Below, piece by piece: positions 27,136-35,409 of a stretch of DNA of 64,000 nucleotides. Within the stretch, counting starts at the first letter, position 1, and each line of letters starts with the position of its first letter. Source of the DNA: Thermodesulfobacterium hveragerdense DSM 12571 (GTDB lineage: Bacteria > Desulfobacterota > Thermodesulfobacteria > Thermodesulfobacteriales > Thermodesulfobacteriaceae). Below the pieces are notes generated by a model. It made no database searches. It was given only the letters and a program-made list of their open reading frames with translations, and had not been told where the DNA came from. The position numbers were made by a program, and so were the translations under genes. The stretch lies in the NCBI RefSeq assembly GCF_000423845.1, contig NZ_AUIT01000007.1:1-64000 (forward strand), in the 5' to 3' direction.

Positions 27136-27537
27136 ATGGTTAAAACGGTTTATAACTACCTGGAAAATCAGGTTAAAAATGCCGATCCTTTAGACTTAGT
27201 AGTTATGCTTTATGCTAAGGCTATTTCCTGTCTAAAAATTTCTAAAAACGTTATAGAATCTGGATTAAACAAACCTGAAGATATAAAAAAGAAGGCAGAA
27301 AACTTAGGAAAGGCTACTGATATCATAGCCTACCTGCAAGGGTCTCTTAACCTCGAAAAAGGAGGAGATATCGCCAGAAACCTGAATGAAGTATATCAAA
27401 CTCTTTTAAACGAGTTGATTGTGGCAAACTCTCAAAACGATGCAAAGAAAATCGCAGACAGCATAGAGATTTTAGAAAAACTCAAAAAAGCCTGGGAAGA
27501 AATTAAATGTCAATCTCAAAACTCAAAGAAAGACTAA
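27136..27537 (+). CDS. fliS: Flagellin-specific export chaperone FliS
   Basis: 133 residues, all-helical. NYLENQVKNADPLDLVVMLYAKAISCLKISK is the FliS N-terminal helix pattern (DPLxLVxMLYxxAI), and KATDIIAYLQGSLNLEKGGDIARNL with LYxxLL-like YQTLLNELIVAN follows. It binds the flagellin C-terminus in the cytosol and prevents premature polymerisation. AGGAGG ribosome site; 21 nt after fliD. Confidence 0.92.
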   Translation: MVKTVYNYLENQVKNADPLDLVVMLYAKAISCLKISKNVIESGLNKPEDIKKKAENLGKATDIIAYLQGSLNLEKGGDIARNLNEVYQTLLNELIVANSQNDAKKIADSIEILEKLKKAWEEIKCQSQNSKKD

Positions 27538-27764
27538 TTGAAATAGAACTTGCTATAAAGAATCAAAATTTAGATAGAGCTTTAACAATCTATGAAGAAA
27601 TAGACCTAAACTGGGAACAATATTTAAAAGACATAAAACAAGAAGAGCTAAAATCTATCTTTAACCTGGTGGAATTTTTAGAAAAATTACTTAAAGAAAA
27701 ACAGGCAGAGCTTATAGAGTCTAAAAAATTACTTAACCTTAAGAAGGCCTATACAAGGTTTTAA
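27507..27764 (+). CDS. FliT-like small flagellar protein
   Basis: 85 residues, strongly helical and charged (KLKERLIEIELAIKNQNLDRALTIYEEIDL...). Overlaps the fliS 3' end by 31 nt and occupies the place where fliT commonly follows fliS. FliT binds FliD and keeps it soluble. Sequence similarity is too weak to prove the assignment; position and size carry it. Converges with a coiled-coil gene with a 4-nt overlap. Confidence 0.6.
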   Translation: MSISKLKERLIEIELAIKNQNLDRALTIYEEIDLNWEQYLKDIKQEELKSIFNLVEFLEKLLKEKQAELIESKKLLNLKKAYTRF

Positions 27765-28009
27765 CTTTTTTCCATAAAGGCTTTTAGCCCTGCTAACCTT
27801 TGCTTTTCTGACTCTAAAGCTTTATAGGTTTGCCATAACTTCTTAAGTTTAGGGTTATCTTTAATCTGTTGCTCCTCTAATTCAGAAACTTTAACGTTTA
27901 ACTCCTTTTCTAAAGCTTCAAGCTTTTTTGTCAAACTCTTAATATTGTCCTCGCAAACCTTTATCTCTCGAGAAGTAGTAAACCAGACCTCGTCATAAAC
28001 TATTCCCAT
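27761..28009 (-). CDS. Small coiled-coil hypothetical protein
   Basis: 82 residues. After MGIVYDEVWFTTSREIK the rest shows heptad-like spacing (IKSLTKKLEALEKELNVKVSELEEQQIKDN...), indicating a helical hairpin or coiled coil. No family recognised. GGGGAGAGC precedes the ATG; 24 nt downstream of the GGDEF gene on the same strand, so probably the last gene of that signalling operon. Confidence 0.65.
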   Translation of the reverse strand: MGIVYDEVWFTTSREIKVCEDNIKSLTKKLEALEKELNVKVSELEEQQIKDNPKLKKLWQTYKALESEKQRLAGLKAFMEKS

Positions 28010-28033
28010 AGCTCTCCCCTTTTATAAAATTTT

Positions 28034-28963
28034 TTATTTTCTCCTGTCCATAAAATAGTTACTTCCTGGCATCTTCTTTACCAAGGCTTTTACTTCAGCT
28101 GCTCTCTGTGAAATCTCACCTAAGTATTTAAACCTATTAGGATAAATCGGTACTAAAGCTATAGAAACCGAAGGCAAAGGAATTTGTCCTAACCGTCCTT
28201 GTCTGTCTTTGGTTATAAAATATCCTCTTTTTAAATCTTCTTCTTCTAAAAATATAGAAAGGGTTGTTTCAAATTTTTTGATGATTTCTTTAGCAACCTC
28301 TTCCCCTTTTTCGATGGGAACCACAAAAACAAAATCATCTCCTCCTATGTGCCCCAGAAAATACCCTTGGCCTACCTTTTCATTTAAGGTTGTGGCTAAA
28401 ATCCTTGCTAAATTTTTGATAAGCTCATCCCCTCTTGAAAAACCATACACATCGTTATACACTTTGAAATTGTCTAAATCTACATACCCTATGGCTACCT
28501 TTTGTTTTTCTTTAAGAATCTTTTCTAAATATTTAGAAATAGAAGTATTCCCAGGTAACCCGGTGAGAGGGTTGGTGTCAGAAATCCTCTCTATTCGTTT
28601 AAAAGCATATTCTATTCTAAGGATAACTTCTTTTAAATCTTCATGAATGATTACAAAATCGTCTACCACCTCAGCTTTATTTATCAAAAACTCAAAGTCT
28701 AAACCATTAACTACCAATATAACAGGAATACCGGTGAGATTAAAATTTTTCTTAAGACTTATTATTTGTTCAAAGGCTAAAGGGTCCTTTTCGTAGTTAA
28801 AAAGAACCATATCTGGTGGCTTAAATAAAAAATTTTCTAACAAAAACTTAGAAGAATAAAAAAACTTAAGAAAATATCTCTCTTTAAGCTCGAAAAAAAG
28901 CTGTTCTTTCCATTTTTTAAAGATTTTATCTCTTTTCAAAAACAGATAGATGGTCTTAGACAT
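28034..28963 (-). CDS. Diguanylate cyclase with receiver-like N-terminal domain
   Basis: 309 residues. Residues 1-125 have alternating strands (PPDMVLFNYEKDPLAFEQIISLKKN, IPVILVVNG) like a response-regulator receiver. The usual phospho-Asp position reads Asn/Tyr, so it may be a degenerate receiver. Residues about 135-305 are a GGDEF domain: SDTNPLTGLPGN, VAIGYVDLDNFKVYND and active-site HIGGDDFVFVV (GGDDF variant, still compatible with activity). Makes c-di-GMP from GTP. Downstream of the HDOD gene by 5 nt, forming a signalling operon next to flagellar genes. Confidence 0.88.
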   Translation of the reverse strand: MSKTIYLFLKRDKIFKKWKEQLFFELKERYFLKFFYSSKFLLENFLFKPPDMVLFNYEKDPLAFEQIISLKKNFNLTGIPVILVVNGLDFEFLINKAEVVDDFVIIHEDLKEVILRIEYAFKRIERISDTNPLTGLPGNTSISKYLEKILKEKQKVAIGYVDLDNFKVYNDVYGFSRGDELIKNLARILATTLNEKVGQGYFLGHIGGDDFVFVVPIEKGEEVAKEIIKKFETTLSIFLEEEDLKRGYFITKDRQGRLGQIPLPSVSIALVPIYPNRFKYLGEISQRAAEVKALVKKMPGSNYFMDRRK

Positions 28964-28968
28964 CCACC

Positions 28969-29835
28969 CTACATACCTTCTGTTTCTTTTTTAAGTTCTT
29001 CAGTAAAAAATTTAAGCTCATAAAGTTTAGGCTCAAGTTTAAAAAACAATTCTTTGATAAAAGAAAAATCAAGCTTAAGGATTTTAAAAGCTTTTTCGTC
29101 AAGAGGAGGTACTTTCTTGTAAAGGCTTTCACCATAACCTCTTGCATGAATTAAGACATCAGCAAGATGGATTACCGCAGCCTCCTTTTTAAACTCTTTA
29201 GCCTTAGAAAGGTCGTGATGAGCCTCTACTGCCTCTATCAATCTTTCTGGTAAATTCCATTGTCTCATCAAAAAAGCCCCAATCTCTGCATGGTTTATTC
29301 CTAAAACCTCTTCTTCTGCTTTCAAAGGATCTTTTTTTTCTTTTTTGATAAATTCTATTATCTGGTTGTATTCCTGTAAAAAGGCTACCTTTTCTATCAC
29401 CCTTCCCAGGTCATGTAAAAGCCCTGCTGTAGCTATTTCTTGAGGTTCTTTTAGTTCTACCTTTTCTGCAAGAATTTTAGCACAGGCAGCCACCCCAACA
29501 GAATGTTCCCACAATCCTACATCTTCTTTATGTAAAATCTCAAAAATAGATGAGGTGGTGATCAAAATCTTGATCACGTTGATACCGAGTAACATCAGAG
29601 CATTTTGAACCGTACTCACTCTCCTTGGAAAACCATAGAAAGCTGAGTTAGCAAGCCTTAGGATTTTAGAGGTTATTACCTGGTCTTTTTCTATCAACTC
29701 TGCTATCTGTCCTATAGAAACCCTTTCGTCCTCTACCATGGTATTTAGTCTTTGCACGATAGGAGGTAGGGTAGGCAATCCTTCTAGTTTACGAAGCTTT
29801 CTCCTTACTTCTTTTCTCTTTTCATAGGGATCCAT
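28969..29835 (-). CDS. HDOD-domain signalling protein
   Basis: 288 residues. The HDOD domain spans about 15-215: LPTLPPIVQRLNTMVEDERVS, KDQVITSKILRLANSAFYG, AGLLHDLGRVIEK (HD dyad) and AVEAHHDLSK. HDOD proteins lack proven enzymatic activity in general and act in bacterial signalling, often with motility or c-di-GMP systems. The C-terminal 70 residues are helical. It precedes the GGDEF gene and follows a small protein by 8 nt, all on one transcript. Confidence 0.88.
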   Translation of the reverse strand: MDPYEKRKEVRRKLRKLEGLPTLPPIVQRLNTMVEDERVSIGQIAELIEKDQVITSKILRLANSAFYGFPRRVSTVQNALMLLGINVIKILITTSSIFEILHKEDVGLWEHSVGVAACAKILAEKVELKEPQEIATAGLLHDLGRVIEKVAFLQEYNQIIEFIKKEKKDPLKAEEEVLGINHAEIGAFLMRQWNLPERLIEAVEAHHDLSKAKEFKKEAAVIHLADVLIHARGYGESLYKKVPPLDEKAFKILKLDFSFIKELFFKLEPKLYELKFFTEELKKETEGM

Positions 29836-29843
29836 AAAATCTC

Positions 29844-30152
29844 CTAAGTTTCTTTATATTTTTCCAGCAAAAACTCCTTTAACACTTCTTTTATGTTAAG
29901 TAGAACAGGGTCAGAAATCCCTTCAAACCTCTTTTCTAAACCTTCTAACTCTTCTTCTAAAGTCTTTTCCCAAGGAAGCCTTACTTTAAGCCCTTCAACC
30001 GTAATAAACTGTACCCCAAACTCTTGAAACCTTTTTAAATGTTCTTCGGTAAGCTCTACCCCTTTGCCACAAAGGGTTCTTCCGTTTGCATCTACTACCT
30101 CTTCGTAAGTTTTCATACCAGGAATTATATAAGCTAAAGGAAGTCTCTGCAT
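29844..30152 (-). CDS. Small protein resembling the N-terminal segment of HD-type regulators
   Basis: 102 residues. IIPGMKTYEEVVDANGRTLCGKGVELTEEHLKRFQEFGVQFITVEG resembles the short beta-rich lead module (xGMxLAxDVxDxxGxxLLxxGxxLTxxxIxxLxxxGV) found before HD-GYP or HDOD domains. Here it is a free-standing gene directly upstream of the HDOD protein, suggesting a split or partner arrangement. The C-terminal 40 residues are an acidic helix. First gene of the signalling operon; preceded by AAGAGGTG. Confidence 0.6.
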   Translation of the reverse strand: MQRLPLAYIIPGMKTYEEVVDANGRTLCGKGVELTEEHLKRFQEFGVQFITVEGLKVRLPWEKTLEEELEGLEKRFEGISDPVLLNIKEVLKEFLLEKYKET

Positions 30153-30182
30153 GTTGCACCTCTTTTTAAAATCACCTTTTGT

Positions 30183-31058
30183 TTAGATAACTTTGTTTAA
30201 GCTATATTCTATGATTCCTTCAGCCCCTAACTCTAAAAGTTTAGGTACAAGGTCTCTCACCTCTTTTTCTGACACAATCACCTCTAACGCATACCAGTCT
30301 TTGTTATAGAGCTGGGCAATGGTTGGAGAGGTAATACTTGGTAATACCGCAATAATTTTTTCAAGATTAGAAGCAGGCACGTTCATCTTTAGTCCTACTT
30401 TCTTATGAGAGTTAAGGGCACCTTTAAGTAAAACTGAAATTTGGTTTATCTTTTTTCTTTTCCATGGATCTTCCCAGGCTTTTTCGTTGGCTATTAGCTG
30501 TGGATAGGTAATCAACATTTCATAAATAATCTTTAAACCGTGAGCTCTGATGGTAGTACCTGTCTCTGTAACCTCAACGATGGCATCACAAAGACCTTGT
30601 ACAACCTTAGCCTCTGTAGCACCCCAAGAATAGCTTACTTCAACGGGAATGCCTCTTTCTTCAAAAAACCTCCTTGTAAACTGGACAAGCTCTGTGCTGA
30701 TCTTTTTTCCTGCTAAGTCTTCAAGCTTTTCTATTCCTGATCCTTCTTTTACTGCCAAAACCCATCTCGCAGGTTTCTTGCTTACTTTAGAGTAAATCAG
30801 GTCTTCTACCACCACGACCTTTGAATTATTTTCTAAAATCCAGTCTTTTCCGGTAATTCCTGCATCAAGTATACCTAATTCTACATATCTACTCATCTCT
30901 TGAGGTCTACATATCACCATCTCTAACTCACAATCATCAACCTCGGGAAAATAGTTTCTGTGATGAACATCTATCGTCCACCCCGCCTTTTCAAAAAGAT
31001 CGATGGTTGCCTTTTCTAAACTTCCCTTAGGAATGCCAAACTTAAGCTTTTTTTCCAT
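30183..31058 (-). CDS. hisG: ATP phosphoribosyltransferase, long form
   Basis: 291 residues. FGIPKGSLEKATIDLFEKAGW, GITGKDWI and AIVEVTETGTTIRAHGL are HisG signatures; the last is the PRPP-binding loop. Residues about 215-291 form the ACT-like C-terminal domain typical of the long, hexameric, histidine-inhibited form, so HisZ is not needed. First step of histidine synthesis: ATP plus PRPP gives phosphoribosyl-ATP. Start overlaps the hisI end by 17 nt, so translation is coupled. Confidence 0.95.
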   Translation of the reverse strand: MEKKLKFGIPKGSLEKATIDLFEKAGWTIDVHHRNYFPEVDDCELEMVICRPQEMSRYVELGILDAGITGKDWILENNSKVVVVEDLIYSKVSKKPARWVLAVKEGSGIEKLEDLAGKKISTELVQFTRRFFEERGIPVEVSYSWGATEAKVVQGLCDAIVEVTETGTTIRAHGLKIIYEMLITYPQLIANEKAWEDPWKRKKINQISVLLKGALNSHKKVGLKMNVPASNLEKIIAVLPSITSPTIAQLYNKDWYALEVIVSEKEVRDLVPKLLELGAEGIIEYSLNKVI

Positions 31059-31425
31059 AAACCTCCTCCGGATTAAATAGTTTCTCTTCTATGATTTCTA
31101 AACCCTTTTCTCCAAGTTTTCTATAAAAACAACTACCATATCCTTCATGGCATACAGGACCCTTAGGGTCTACCTTAAAAAGTAAGGTATCTTCGTCACA
31201 ATCAACCAATACCTCTTTTACCACCAGATAATGTTTTGAAGTTTCTCCTTTTAGCCATATTTTATTTCTCGTTCTACTATAAAAGTGCATCAAACCTGTC
31301 TCTAAAGTTTTCCTCAAAGCTTCTTCGTTTAAAAAACCCACCATCAGAACTTTAGAAGTTTTAAAGTCCTGAATAACCGCTGGCAAAAGACCTCCCAATT
31401 TTTCAAAATTAAGTTTTAGCTCCAT
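31042..31425 (-). CDS. hisI: Phosphoribosyl-AMP cyclohydrolase
   Basis: 127 residues, the size of free-standing HisI without the HisE pyrophosphohydrolase. MVGFLNEEALRKTLETGLMHFYSRTRNKIWLKGETSKH is diagnostic, with metal ligands in VDCDEDTLLFKVDPKGPVCHEG. Third step of histidine synthesis. Overlaps trpC by 17 nt upstream and hisG by 17 nt downstream; hisE is not in the window. Confidence 0.95.
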   Translation of the reverse strand: MELKLNFEKLGGLLPAVIQDFKTSKVLMVGFLNEEALRKTLETGLMHFYSRTRNKIWLKGETSKHYLVVKEVLVDCDEDTLLFKVDPKGPVCHEGYGSCFYRKLGEKGLEIIEEKLFNPEEVYGKKA

Positions 31426-32209
31426 CTACTACCTCCTTAAAGGCTCTAAGTTTTTTCTCAGGATTTTTGGCCTTAACCAAAGAAGTCCCTATCAATACCC
31501 CTTTAAAACCTTTCTTTATCAAAGGCTTTAAATCTTCAGGCCTGTGATAGCCACTTTCAGCTATTACTTGACATCTCGAAGGAATCTTTTCAAAAAGAGC
31601 TAAGCTTTGGTTTTGGTCAACCTTTAGAGTTTTTAAGTTTCTGTTGTTAATCCCAATAAGAGTTGCCCCTACAGAAAGGGCCTTCTCTAAATCCTCTTCG
31701 TCATGGACCTCAACCAAAGGAGTTAACCCTAATTTTTTGGTATGTTTAAAAAGTTCCTTAAGGTCTTCTTGGTTTAAAATAGTACTTATCAAAAGAACAA
31801 GGTCTGCCCCAAAAGCTCTTGCCTCTTCTATCTGTATGGGATCTAAGACGAAGTCTTTTCTTAAAAGTGGCAGGTCTGTTATAGTCCTTATGGCAGCAAG
31901 ATATTCTAAAGAACCTCTGAAAAAAATCTCTTCGGTAATAACTGAGATGGCTTTAGCCCCTCCTTTAACATAACTTTTGGCAAGCTCTAAGGGATCAAAA
32001 TCCTCTCTAAAATTATCTTTTAACGGGCTTGTCTTTTTAATTTCAGCGATGATAACAAAACCTTCCTTTTCCAAGTATTTTTCAAAATCAATAGGGGTTC
32101 TATCCTTAAAAGGCCTAAAATAAAGGCCTCTTTCTTTTCGTTTTAAAACTTCGTAGTATTTTTCCAAAAGAATGCTGGATAAAACTGGGTTGATTTTATG
32201 TTTTTCCAT
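31409..32209 (-). CDS. trpC: Indole-3-glycerol phosphate synthase
   Basis: 266 residues, TIM barrel. Key segments: VIIAEIKKTSPLKDN (catalytic Lys), AISVITEEIFFRGSLEYL, PLLRKDFVLDPIQIEEARAFGAD, LVEVHDEEDLEKAL, GINNRNLKTLKVD and VIAESGYHRPEDL. It closes the indole ring in tryptophan synthesis. Unusually it leads a his-gene operon (trpC-hisI-hisG) instead of a trp operon. Divergent from rpmH across 96 nt. Confidence 0.95.
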   Translation of the reverse strand: MEKHKINPVLSSILLEKYYEVLKRKERGLYFRPFKDRTPIDFEKYLEKEGFVIIAEIKKTSPLKDNFREDFDPLELAKSYVKGGAKAISVITEEIFFRGSLEYLAAIRTITDLPLLRKDFVLDPIQIEEARAFGADLVLLISTILNQEDLKELFKHTKKLGLTPLVEVHDEEDLEKALSVGATLIGINNRNLKTLKVDQNQSLALFEKIPSRCQVIAESGYHRPEDLKPLIKKGFKGVLIGTSLVKAKNPEKKLRAFKEVVDGAKT

Positions 32210-32305
32210 ATTATCTTTATAGGAAATTTTTCTTTTATTTTATCCTGTAGAAAAATTTTTAAAAGATGTTAATATCATAATTTTTAGAAATATGGAGGTA
32301 AGGAG

Positions 32306-32440
32306 ATGAAGAGGACTTACCAACCAAGTCGTTTGAAGATGAAAAGAAGACATGGATTTAGAGCCAGGATGAAAACCCGTTCTGGCAGAAGGATCCTTAA
32401 AAACAGAAGAAGAAAAGGCCGTTGGCGTTTAACTGTTTAA
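32306..32440 (+). CDS. rpmH: 50S ribosomal protein L34
   Basis: 44 residues, extremely basic: [20 protein letters not shown] and a second [17 protein letters not shown] block, which is the complete bL34. Binds 23S rRNA. Strong ribosome site (GGAGGTAAGGAG). It starts the conserved rpmH-rnpA-yidD-yidC string. No dnaA lies upstream. Confidence 0.97.
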   Translation: MKRTYQPSRLKMKRRHGFRARMKTRSGRRILKNRRRKGRWRLTV

Positions 32441-32463
32441 AATTTGCTTAAACTTAAAAAAAT

Positions 32464-32817
32464 TTGAAAAAAGAGGGCCTTTCTAAAAAGGAACGTTTAA
32501 ACAAAAACTTAGAGTTTCTGAAGGTTTTTAAGTATGGGAAAAAAGTATGGGTTGAATCTATACTGCTAATGCTTTATGCACCTAACGAATTAGGAATAAG
32601 AAGGTTAGGGATAGTAGTTTCTAAAAAAATTAGAAAGGCTACTAAAAGAAACAAGGTAAAACGCTGGATTAGAGAAATTTTTAGAAAAAATAAAGAACTG
32701 TTTCCTGAAGGATGTGATTTTATAATTATACCTCATCCCAGAATAGGGGAGTTAAGTTTTTCTGAGGTTAGGGCTAAGGTTTTAGAAAAACTGGTTGAAC
32801 TAAAAAAGTTAAGATGA
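32464..32817 (+). CDS. rnpA: Ribonuclease P protein component
   Basis: 117 residues. The signature [30 protein letters not shown] carries the basic RNR-type motif that binds pre-tRNA. Together with RNase P RNA it trims tRNA 5' ends. No ATG is available upstream; TTG 32464 gives the usual MKKxxLSKKERL N-terminus but lacks a Shine-Dalgarno, suggesting coupling to rpmH. Its last 4 nt overlap yidD (ATGA). Confidence 0.93.
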   Translation: MKKEGLSKKERLNKNLEFLKVFKYGKKVWVESILLMLYAPNELGIRRLGIVVSKKIRKATKRNKVKRWIREIFRKNKELFPEGCDFIIIPHPRIGELSFSEVRAKVLEKLVELKKLR

Positions 32818-33056
32818 AAGCTTTGATTGTTTTTTTGATAGACTTGTATAAAAAAATCATTTCACCTATATTTTCAGTGTATTTTAACATAAACTGCAGG
32901 TTTTATCCTTCCTGTAGTGATTATACCAAAGAAGCAATCTTAGAGTTTGGCCTTTTAAAAGGGACTTTTTTAGGGATTAAAAGAATCCTTAGATGTCATC
33001 CCTTCTGTAAAGGTGGATACGACCCTGTACCGAAAAATCCTGCAAGGAGGATTTAA
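32814..33056 (+). CDS. yidD: Membrane protein insertion efficiency factor YidD
   Basis: 80 residues. [35 protein letters not shown] and [17 protein letters not shown] contain the invariant Cys and PSCSDY / GGxDPVP motifs. A membrane-associated amphipathic protein that assists YidC. Located between rnpA and yidC as in most bacteria. Confidence 0.95.
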   Translation: MKALIVFLIDLYKKIISPIFSVYFNINCRFYPSCSDYTKEAILEFGLLKGTFLGIKRILRCHPFCKGGYDPVPKNPARRI

Positions 33057-33061
33057 TTTAA

Positions 33062-34705
33062 ATGGATAATAGGATTTTGATTGCTTTAGGACTTTCTTTT
33101 TTGGTGATAGTTTTCTTCCATTATATCTATCTCAAGCTTTTCCCAGCTCCTTCTATTGAACCAACGACATTTAACTCAACCTTATCTAATTCAACGGTTA
33201 GTCAGAACAACGCCTCAACCACTCAAGCCTTATCTTCAAACTCAACCCTACTTAATAATTCTACCTTTTCTGAAAGATCCAATCTACCTTCTTATGTCAT
33301 CGTTTCTCCGAAATACAACGCTACCCTTACCACCTCTGGGGTAAGGTTTAACGAGTTTTTTTTAAAAGAATTTTTTAAAGACAGAATCAAAAAGGATCCG
33401 GTAAACCTCATAACCGCGGGATCCTACTCTTTACCCCTTGAGGTCTACTTAGAAACCAAACCAGAGCTTGCGGTTTTAGGTTACAATTCCAATTCTTCTT
33501 CTAAAGTAGTTTTATTAGAAAAAGATGGAGAAAAAGAGCTATCCTTTTACACATCCTATCAAGGGATAGCTTTAGAAAAAACTCTAAAATTTAAACCTCA
33601 ATCCTATTTTATCGACCTTAAAATCAAAATTACCAACCAAAGTAACCAAACCCTTACAGATAAACTTCTTCTCAGAGGTGCCTTTGCCCCCTTTGTGGAT
33701 GGAACAAAATATGTATTTACAGGTCCTTTTTATTACACCAATCATCTAAACGAGGTTAAACTCAAAAATTCTAAGGTTGAAGAATACGTAGGAAATTTAA
33801 AATACTTGGGATATGAAGACAACTATTTTATGGTAGCTGTTATTCCTGAGGGATTTAGTAACTCCTCTCTAAAAGCTACTTTTAGAAACCTGACTGACAC
33901 AGTGCAGGAGTTTATCCTCTGGGTTCCGGTTGAAAACCTTAAACCAGGTGAAGTGGCTTCTTATCAGTTTAAGCTGTATATGGGGCCTAAAAAGTTAGAA
34001 GAAATGCAAAAGGAGTTTCCTTTACTTACCAAAGCCTTATACTTTGGAATTTTTGATTTTATCGCTAAACCTTTACTTTATGTGTTAAAATTTACCCATC
34101 AGTTTACCCACAATTTTGGATGGGATATCATAATTATGACCTTGCTTTTAAGGGTCCTTTTCTTTCCCTTAAATCACATAAGCTATAAAAGTATGAAAAA
34201 AATGCAAGAACTACAGCCTGTGATCCAGAGGCTAAGAGAAAAATATAAAGATGACCCACAAGGTCTAAATCGTGAAGTGATGAACCTTTATAGAACTCAA
34301 AAGATAAACCCTTTTTCAGGATGTCTTCCGATTCTTATTCAGATACCTGTTTTTATCGCCTTTTATAAAGTGTTATTAATGGCGATAGAATTAAGACATG
34401 CACCTTTTATGCTTTGGATAACCGACCTTAGTGCTCCTGAAAGGCTTTACATAGGGAACTTGGTTATACCTTACTTAGGTGGTATACCTGTGCTTACGAT
34501 TTTGATGGGAATTTCGATGTATTTACAACAAAAGTTGACTCCTTCCTCTCCTGATCCTATGCAAGCCAAAATTATGCTTTTTATGCCTATATTTTTTACC
34601 ATCCTTTTTATAAACTTTCCTTCAGGGCTTGTTTTATACTGGTTTGTAAACAATGTTTTATCGATCGTTCAACAATATTTTACTCTTAAATTAACCAAAA
34701 AATAA
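33062..34705 (+). CDS. yidC: Membrane protein insertase YidC (Oxa1 family)
   Basis: 547 residues. First transmembrane helix at about 6-25, then a large periplasmic domain (about 70-340) that begins with a Ser/Thr/Asn-rich linker (about 35-75). The Oxa1 core of about five helices follows from about 350: WGWDIIIMTLLLRVLFFPL, with LPILIQIPVFIAFYKVL and FPSGLVLYWFVNNVLSIVQQ. Inserts and folds inner-membrane proteins alone or with SecYEG. Gram-negative-type architecture. 5 nt after yidD. Confidence 0.96.
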   Translation: MDNRILIALGLSFLVIVFFHYIYLKLFPAPSIEPTTFNSTLSNSTVSQNNASTTQALSSNSTLLNNSTFSERSNLPSYVIVSPKYNATLTTSGVRFNEFFLKEFFKDRIKKDPVNLITAGSYSLPLEVYLETKPELAVLGYNSNSSSKVVLLEKDGEKELSFYTSYQGIALEKTLKFKPQSYFIDLKIKITNQSNQTLTDKLLLRGAFAPFVDGTKYVFTGPFYYTNHLNEVKLKNSKVEEYVGNLKYLGYEDNYFMVAVIPEGFSNSSLKATFRNLTDTVQEFILWVPVENLKPGEVASYQFKLYMGPKKLEEMQKEFPLLTKALYFGIFDFIAKPLLYVLKFTHQFTHNFGWDIIIMTLLLRVLFFPLNHISYKSMKKMQELQPVIQRLREKYKDDPQGLNREVMNLYRTQKINPFSGCLPILIQIPVFIAFYKVLLMAIELRHAPFMLWITDLSAPERLYIGNLVIPYLGGIPVLTILMGISMYLQQKLTPSSPDPMQAKIMLFMPIFFTILFINFPSGLVLYWFVNNVLSIVQQYFTLKLTKK

Positions 34706-34722
34706 TCTGAGAGGTGGGAACT

Positions 34723-35373
34723 ATGGTTTTAGAGAAGGAACTTGAGGGAAAAAGTTTAGACCAGCTTTTGGAGGTTGCTTGCCAAGAATTAGGGTGTATG
34801 CCAGAAGATTTGGAGTTGGAAATTTTAGAGGTCACCTCTTCTTCCGGACTTTTAGGAATGCCCAGCAAAAAAATTAAAATCAAAGCTAAGCTTAAACCAG
34901 ACAAGATGCTCTCCGAAAGAGCCAACAAAGCCTTAACTTTTCTAAAAGACCTTTTTTACTACACCGATTTTCAAATAGAAACCCAAACCAACCTTTTAAA
35001 AGACAAACTCCAGATAGAAATTTTGTTAAAAGGTGAAGACCTTAAGTATCTTGTGCAAAACGGAGGAGAGGTACTCTCTGCTTTAGAGTTTCTTACTAAT
35101 AAAATCGTAGCCAAATCCTTAGGGGTGGGGCCTAAGATTGTGTTAAAACCTGAGGGAATTAACTTAGAGAGAGAAAAAAGACTTGTTTCTGCGGTGAAAA
35201 GAGCCTTAGAAAAAGTAAAAACCACCAAAGAGCCTCAGGTAATTAAGGTTGGGTCTCAAAGGGAGCAAAGGATTGTAATTAACTTGGTTAAAACTGAGGA
35301 AAACATAGACGCTACGATAGAAGGTGAAGGCAAACAGAAAAAGGTTATCCTGCAATGGAGTAACTCTCAATAA
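34723..35373 (+). CDS. khpB: KhpB/Jag RNA-binding protein with degenerate R3H
   Basis: 216 residues from ATG 34723 (GAGGTGGG upstream; an in-frame GTG lies 9 nt earlier). Order: Jag-N domain (about 1-50, KELEGKSLDQLLEVACQELG...SSSGLLGMPSKK), a KH-II domain (about 75-150, with ...GEVLSALEFLTNKIV), then an R3H-like domain (about 150-215). The R3H core RxxxH reads QRIVI here (SQREQRIVINLVK), so both signature residues are lost. It probably binds small RNAs or mRNAs as a KhpA partner. Between yidC and mnmE as usual. Confidence 0.88.
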   Translation: MVLEKELEGKSLDQLLEVACQELGCMPEDLELEILEVTSSSGLLGMPSKKIKIKAKLKPDKMLSERANKALTFLKDLFYYTDFQIETQTNLLKDKLQIEILLKGEDLKYLVQNGGEVLSALEFLTNKIVAKSLGVGPKIVLKPEGINLEREKRLVSAVKRALEKVKTTKEPQVIKVGSQREQRIVINLVKTEENIDATIEGEGKQKKVILQWSNSQ

Positions 35374-35382
35374 GCCTTGAAT

Positions 35383-35401
35383 AAGGGGGGATTCCCCCCT
35401 T
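35383..35401 (+). promoter_or_regulatory. Perfect GC hairpin just before mnmE
   Basis: AAGGGGGG (35383-35390), 3-nt loop ATT, CCCCCCTT (35394-35401), ending 8 nt before the mnmE ATG at 35410. No T tract follows, so it is a poor terminator. The only purine-rich ribosome-binding candidate lies inside the stem. Confidence 0.75.
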
Positions 35402-35409
35402 GATGTTTT

